Of a DNA stretch of 64,000 bases, positions 62,164-64,000 are shown in pieces. Position numbers and translations under genes: made by a program. Location of the stretch: contig NZ_VFQE01000001.1 in the NCBI RefSeq assembly GCF_006717095.1, positions 1,984,001 to 2,048,000 on the forward strand, written 5' to 3'. This DNA is from Blastococcus colisei (lineage in GTDB: Bacteria; Actinomycetota; Actinomycetes; Mycobacteriales; Geodermatophilaceae). The notes under the pieces are model-generated. The model was not told the DNA's origin. It worked only from the letters and a program-made list of their open reading frames with translations, and ran no database searches. How positions within the stretch are numbered: the first letter of the stretch is position 1; each line of letters starts with the position of its first letter.

Positions 62164-62946
62164 ATGGCGACTCACGGGCATGGGATGCCCGTGACCGTCC
62201 TCGTCGGTGGGGTGAGCGAGCTGTTCCAGCGCGACCTCGACCTCGGCCGGCTGGCCGTCGAGCGGCTCCTCGGCGAAGGCCTCGGCTCCGGCGTCCTCGT
62301 CGAGGACCTGTACTACGGGGCGGTGGCTGTCGCGCAGCGGTTGGAGGACCTGCGCCCCGACCTGCTCGTGCTCGTCTCGGCGGTCCGGCGCGGACGGAGG
62401 CCCGGGACGGTCGAGCGCCGGCGGATCGATCCGCCGCGGCTGACACCGGAGAAGGTGCAGGCGGCGGTCGGGGACGCGGTCGTCGGCTACGTCCACGTGG
62501 ACCTCGTCGTCGAGGTCGCCGTCGGGCTGGGGGCGCTGCCGGCGCGGACGGTGACGGTGGAGGTGGAGCCCGACGAGGTCGGGCCGGGGGAGGGGTTGAG
62601 CCCGTCGGCCGCCGCCGCATTCGACGACGCTCTGGCGATCGTGCGGGCCGAGGTGCGCCGAGCCCCCTTGCTCGAACTCGCCGGCGAGCTGCGCACGCTC
62701 CTCGAGGGGGATCGGCTCGGGGACTCGGCCGCGCTGCGCGCAGTTCGCGCGCTGCTGGACGAGCTGGTGCGCCTCGACCGGGACGCCCGCTGGGGTGCCA
62801 CGTTCCGGTTGCGGGACGAGCTCCGGCTCCGGATCGCGGCGGGCGCGGGCAGCGACGGGATGGACCACCGCGACTGGGGCCTGTGGTGGGCGCTCGTCGA
62901 GGAACTCGACCGCTTGACGGCGCTGGAGGCAGTGCGCACGCCGTGA
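62164..62946 (+). CDS. Hydrogenase maturation protease-like protein (HupD/HycI family)
   Basis: A 260-residue protein. Residues 1-165 have the HupD/HycI fold: VTVLVGGVSELFQRDLDLGR (a degenerate version of G-x-G-N-x4-D-D-x2-G), LRPDLLVLVSAVRRGRRPGT, then GYVHVDLVVEVAVGLGALPA, with the His expected for nickel sensing, and VGPGEGLSPSAAAAFDDALA. The usual first Glu/Asn region reads SEL. Residues 170-260 are an added helical domain (LLELAGELRTLLEGDRLGDS). It starts five bases after the large-subunit stop and should remove its 20-residue tail. Confidence 0.85.
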   Translation: MATHGHGMPVTVLVGGVSELFQRDLDLGRLAVERLLGEGLGSGVLVEDLYYGAVAVAQRLEDLRPDLLVLVSAVRRGRRPGTVERRRIDPPRLTPEKVQAAVGDAVVGYVHVDLVVEVAVGLGALPARTVTVEVEPDEVGPGEGLSPSAAAAFDDALAIVRAEVRRAPLLELAGELRTLLEGDRLGDSAALRAVRALLDELVRLDRDARWGATFRLRDELRLRIAAGAGSDGMDHRDWGLWWALVEELDRLTALEAVRTP

Positions 62947-62974
62947 CGGTCGGCGTGCGGGCGGCCCGCGGCTG

Positions 62975-63589
62975 TCAGGGGCCGGCCGGCGAGCCCGTCA
63001 CGGAAGGACGTTCGTGCTCGTGTTCGCCGAGCCATTCGGCGAGTTCGGTGTCGAGGCCGTCGATCTCGCGAGTACTGCCCGCCGCTGCACGGACGGCCGC
63101 GCGCCGGCGCCGGGCGGCGAGACCCAGGAAGACCACCAGGAGAGCGGCGAGTCCGGCCCCGACCTGCTTTCCCAGCGAAGACTCCGCCGTGGCCTGACCC
63201 GTGCTCACCGGCGCGGGCCGCGGCTCAACCACCGCGCTGGCGACCACCACGTCGGTCCAGGCGTGCAGGTCGACCGGCGACCCGGCCGCAGCGGCGGGGA
63301 CAGCGATGATCTTGTGCCGTCCGGCGGCGGTGGCGGGAATCTGGACGTCGACCGCCATCCGCCCGTCGAGCGTGACGGATGCGGAGCCGAGGATCTCGCC
63401 ACCCGAGCGGTCCCAGACCAACGTGAGCGGGCCTGGTTCGAGGCCGCCCCCGTGTACGGTCACCGGCGTCCCGGCTCCGGCTGCACCGCTGACCTGGAGC
63501 CAGGATCCGGTGTCGCAGGCCAGTGCTCCCGTGCCGCTGGTCACCAGGAACAGAGCGCTGCAGAACCCGATCACGATGCCGCGCATCAT
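62975..63589 (-). CDS. Secreted protein with C-terminal membrane anchor
   Basis: A 204-residue exported protein (203 from the second of two adjacent ATGs). Signal peptide IVIGFCSALFLVTSGTGALA with Cys next; a beta-rich domain (WLQVSGAAGAGTPVTVHGGG, LGSASVTLDGRMAVDVQIPA, GRHKIIAVPAAAAG); and a membrane segment (VGAGLAALLVVFLGLAARRR) with a charged tail. The domain order resembles exported carboxypeptidase-like or Ig-like surface proteins. No enzyme motif is visible. GGTGGAGG precedes the start. It converges with the hydrogenase operon. Confidence 0.75.
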   Translation of the reverse strand: MMRGIVIGFCSALFLVTSGTGALACDTGSWLQVSGAAGAGTPVTVHGGGLEPGPLTLVWDRSGGEILGSASVTLDGRMAVDVQIPATAAGRHKIIAVPAAAAGSPVDLHAWTDVVVASAVVEPRPAPVSTGQATAESSLGKQVGAGLAALLVVFLGLAARRRRAAVRAAAGSTREIDGLDTELAEWLGEHEHERPSVTGSPAGP

Positions 63590-63744
63590 GCACCTCCACC
63601 GACCTCGGCGTCCGGGTCGACCGTGCCACCACGAGCCGGGGCCGTCAAACCGTTCCGGACGACGCTCCGACGTGCGAGCATCCGGATCCGGCCGCCATAG
63701 GGGGTGACCCCGTCGTGACGCCTTCGCCACAAGGGAGAACAGCC

Positions 63745-64000
63745 ATGCCTCGCAGCGCACTGTCCGTGAGCCTCGTACTGGCTGCCAGCCTGCTGCTGGC
63801 GGCCTGCGGCAGCGGGGACGACGATCCGGCCGCCGAAGAACCGCCTGCCGCGACGGCGCCGGACAGCGCCGAGGAGGGCCGTCCGGTCCTGCAGCGGGAC
63901 GAGGACGAGATCCGCGGGTCGTTCAGCATGATCGAGATGGCTCACACGACTCCCTACGCCGGCGCCGGCGTCGAGGAACAGCAGCCGAACCCGTGGGACG
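63745..64000 (+). CDS. Lipoprotein, N-terminal part (runs off the window)
   Basis: The frame from the ATG at 63745 (AAGGGAGAAC upstream) begins MPRSALSVSLVLAASLLLAA, C at residue 21, so LLAAC is a lipobox. An acidic, Pro/Ala-rich linker follows (GSGDDDPAAEEPPAATAPDS) and then RDEDEIRGSFSMIEMAHTTP. Only 85 residues are in the window. The function cannot be told. Confidence 0.75.
   Translation, partial: MPRSALSVSLVLAASLLLAACGSGDDDPAAEEPPAATAPDSAEEGRPVLQRDEDEIRGSFSMIEMAHTTPYAGAGVEEQQPNPWD

Overview
The window is very GC-rich DNA (I judge above 70 % G+C by eye) with GTG starts, GTGA/ATGA overlaps and strong GGAGG sites. The gene content is that of a high-GC actinobacterium: a fabG-inhA-hemH run, an Rpf-type muralytic enzyme, a BldC-like regulator, SigF/SigB with a GTTT-N17-GGGTAC promoter, a PPOX-class (F420-type) oxidoreductase, Ku/LigD end joining and a Fur-catalase pair. 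Geodermatophilaceae (Blastococcus, Modestobacter, Geodermatophilus) is my best guess, by inference only. No rRNA, tRNA or CRISPR array was seen.

Layout. 1-5.8 kb: hydrolase/XRE pair, a serA-type gene flanked by two 5' remnants of a quinone oxidoreductase gene, a BldC-like gene, then a decaying block (frameshifted membrane protein, headless histidine kinase, frameshifted response regulator). 5.8-16.1 kb: DAHP synthase, hydrolases, zinc-ribbon proteins, a zinc alcohol dehydrogenase, RNase Z, a DsbA-like protein, and a cassette of degenerate phosphoribosyltransferase + erythromycin esterase + dienelactone-hydrolase-like gene. 16.1-23.8 kb: ArsR-SRPBCC fusion, Rpf, fabG-inhA-hemH with three small hairpin repeats, NfeD/SPFH pair. 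23.8-30.4 kb: general stress control (sigma factor, anti-sigma factor, a PAS-phosphatase-kinase-STAS fusion, a free STAS protein) and topoisomerase IB. 30.6-36.3 kb: Ku, a LigD split into two proteins, Fur and catalase. 36.5-40.6 kb: PAC2, AI-2E exporter family, PPOX protein, a SatD-like/HTH protein with a membrane partner.

40.7-56.2 kb is a respiratory island. A nine-gene ccm operon (cytochrome c maturation System I plus a cupredoxin lipoprotein) converges on an eight-gene operon encoding a caa3-type oxidase (subunits II, I, III), a membrane protein, two cytochromes c, a three-TM Rieske protein and cytochrome b. A CtaG-like assembly factor is divergent from it. A 242-bp MITE-like element with inverted termini and an 8-bp target duplication lies between the converging operons. 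56.8-63 kb is a hydrogen-oxidation island: hydrogenase small and large subunits and a HupD/HycI-like protease, divergent from a three-gene operon encoding a Cys-rich small protein, a PadR regulator and a CooC-like nickel ATPase with a CxC motif. The two islands could form one H2-to-O2 chain: hydrogenase feeding quinone, then the bc complex, cytochromes c and the caa3 oxidase, with Ccm installing the c-type hemes. This link is inferred from position.

Several genes are broken by one-base shifts, some at runs of G, so base-calling error competes with real decay for those. The phosphoribosyltransferase has at least three shifts and the kinase and quinone oxidoreductase are truncated, so those look like genuine decay.
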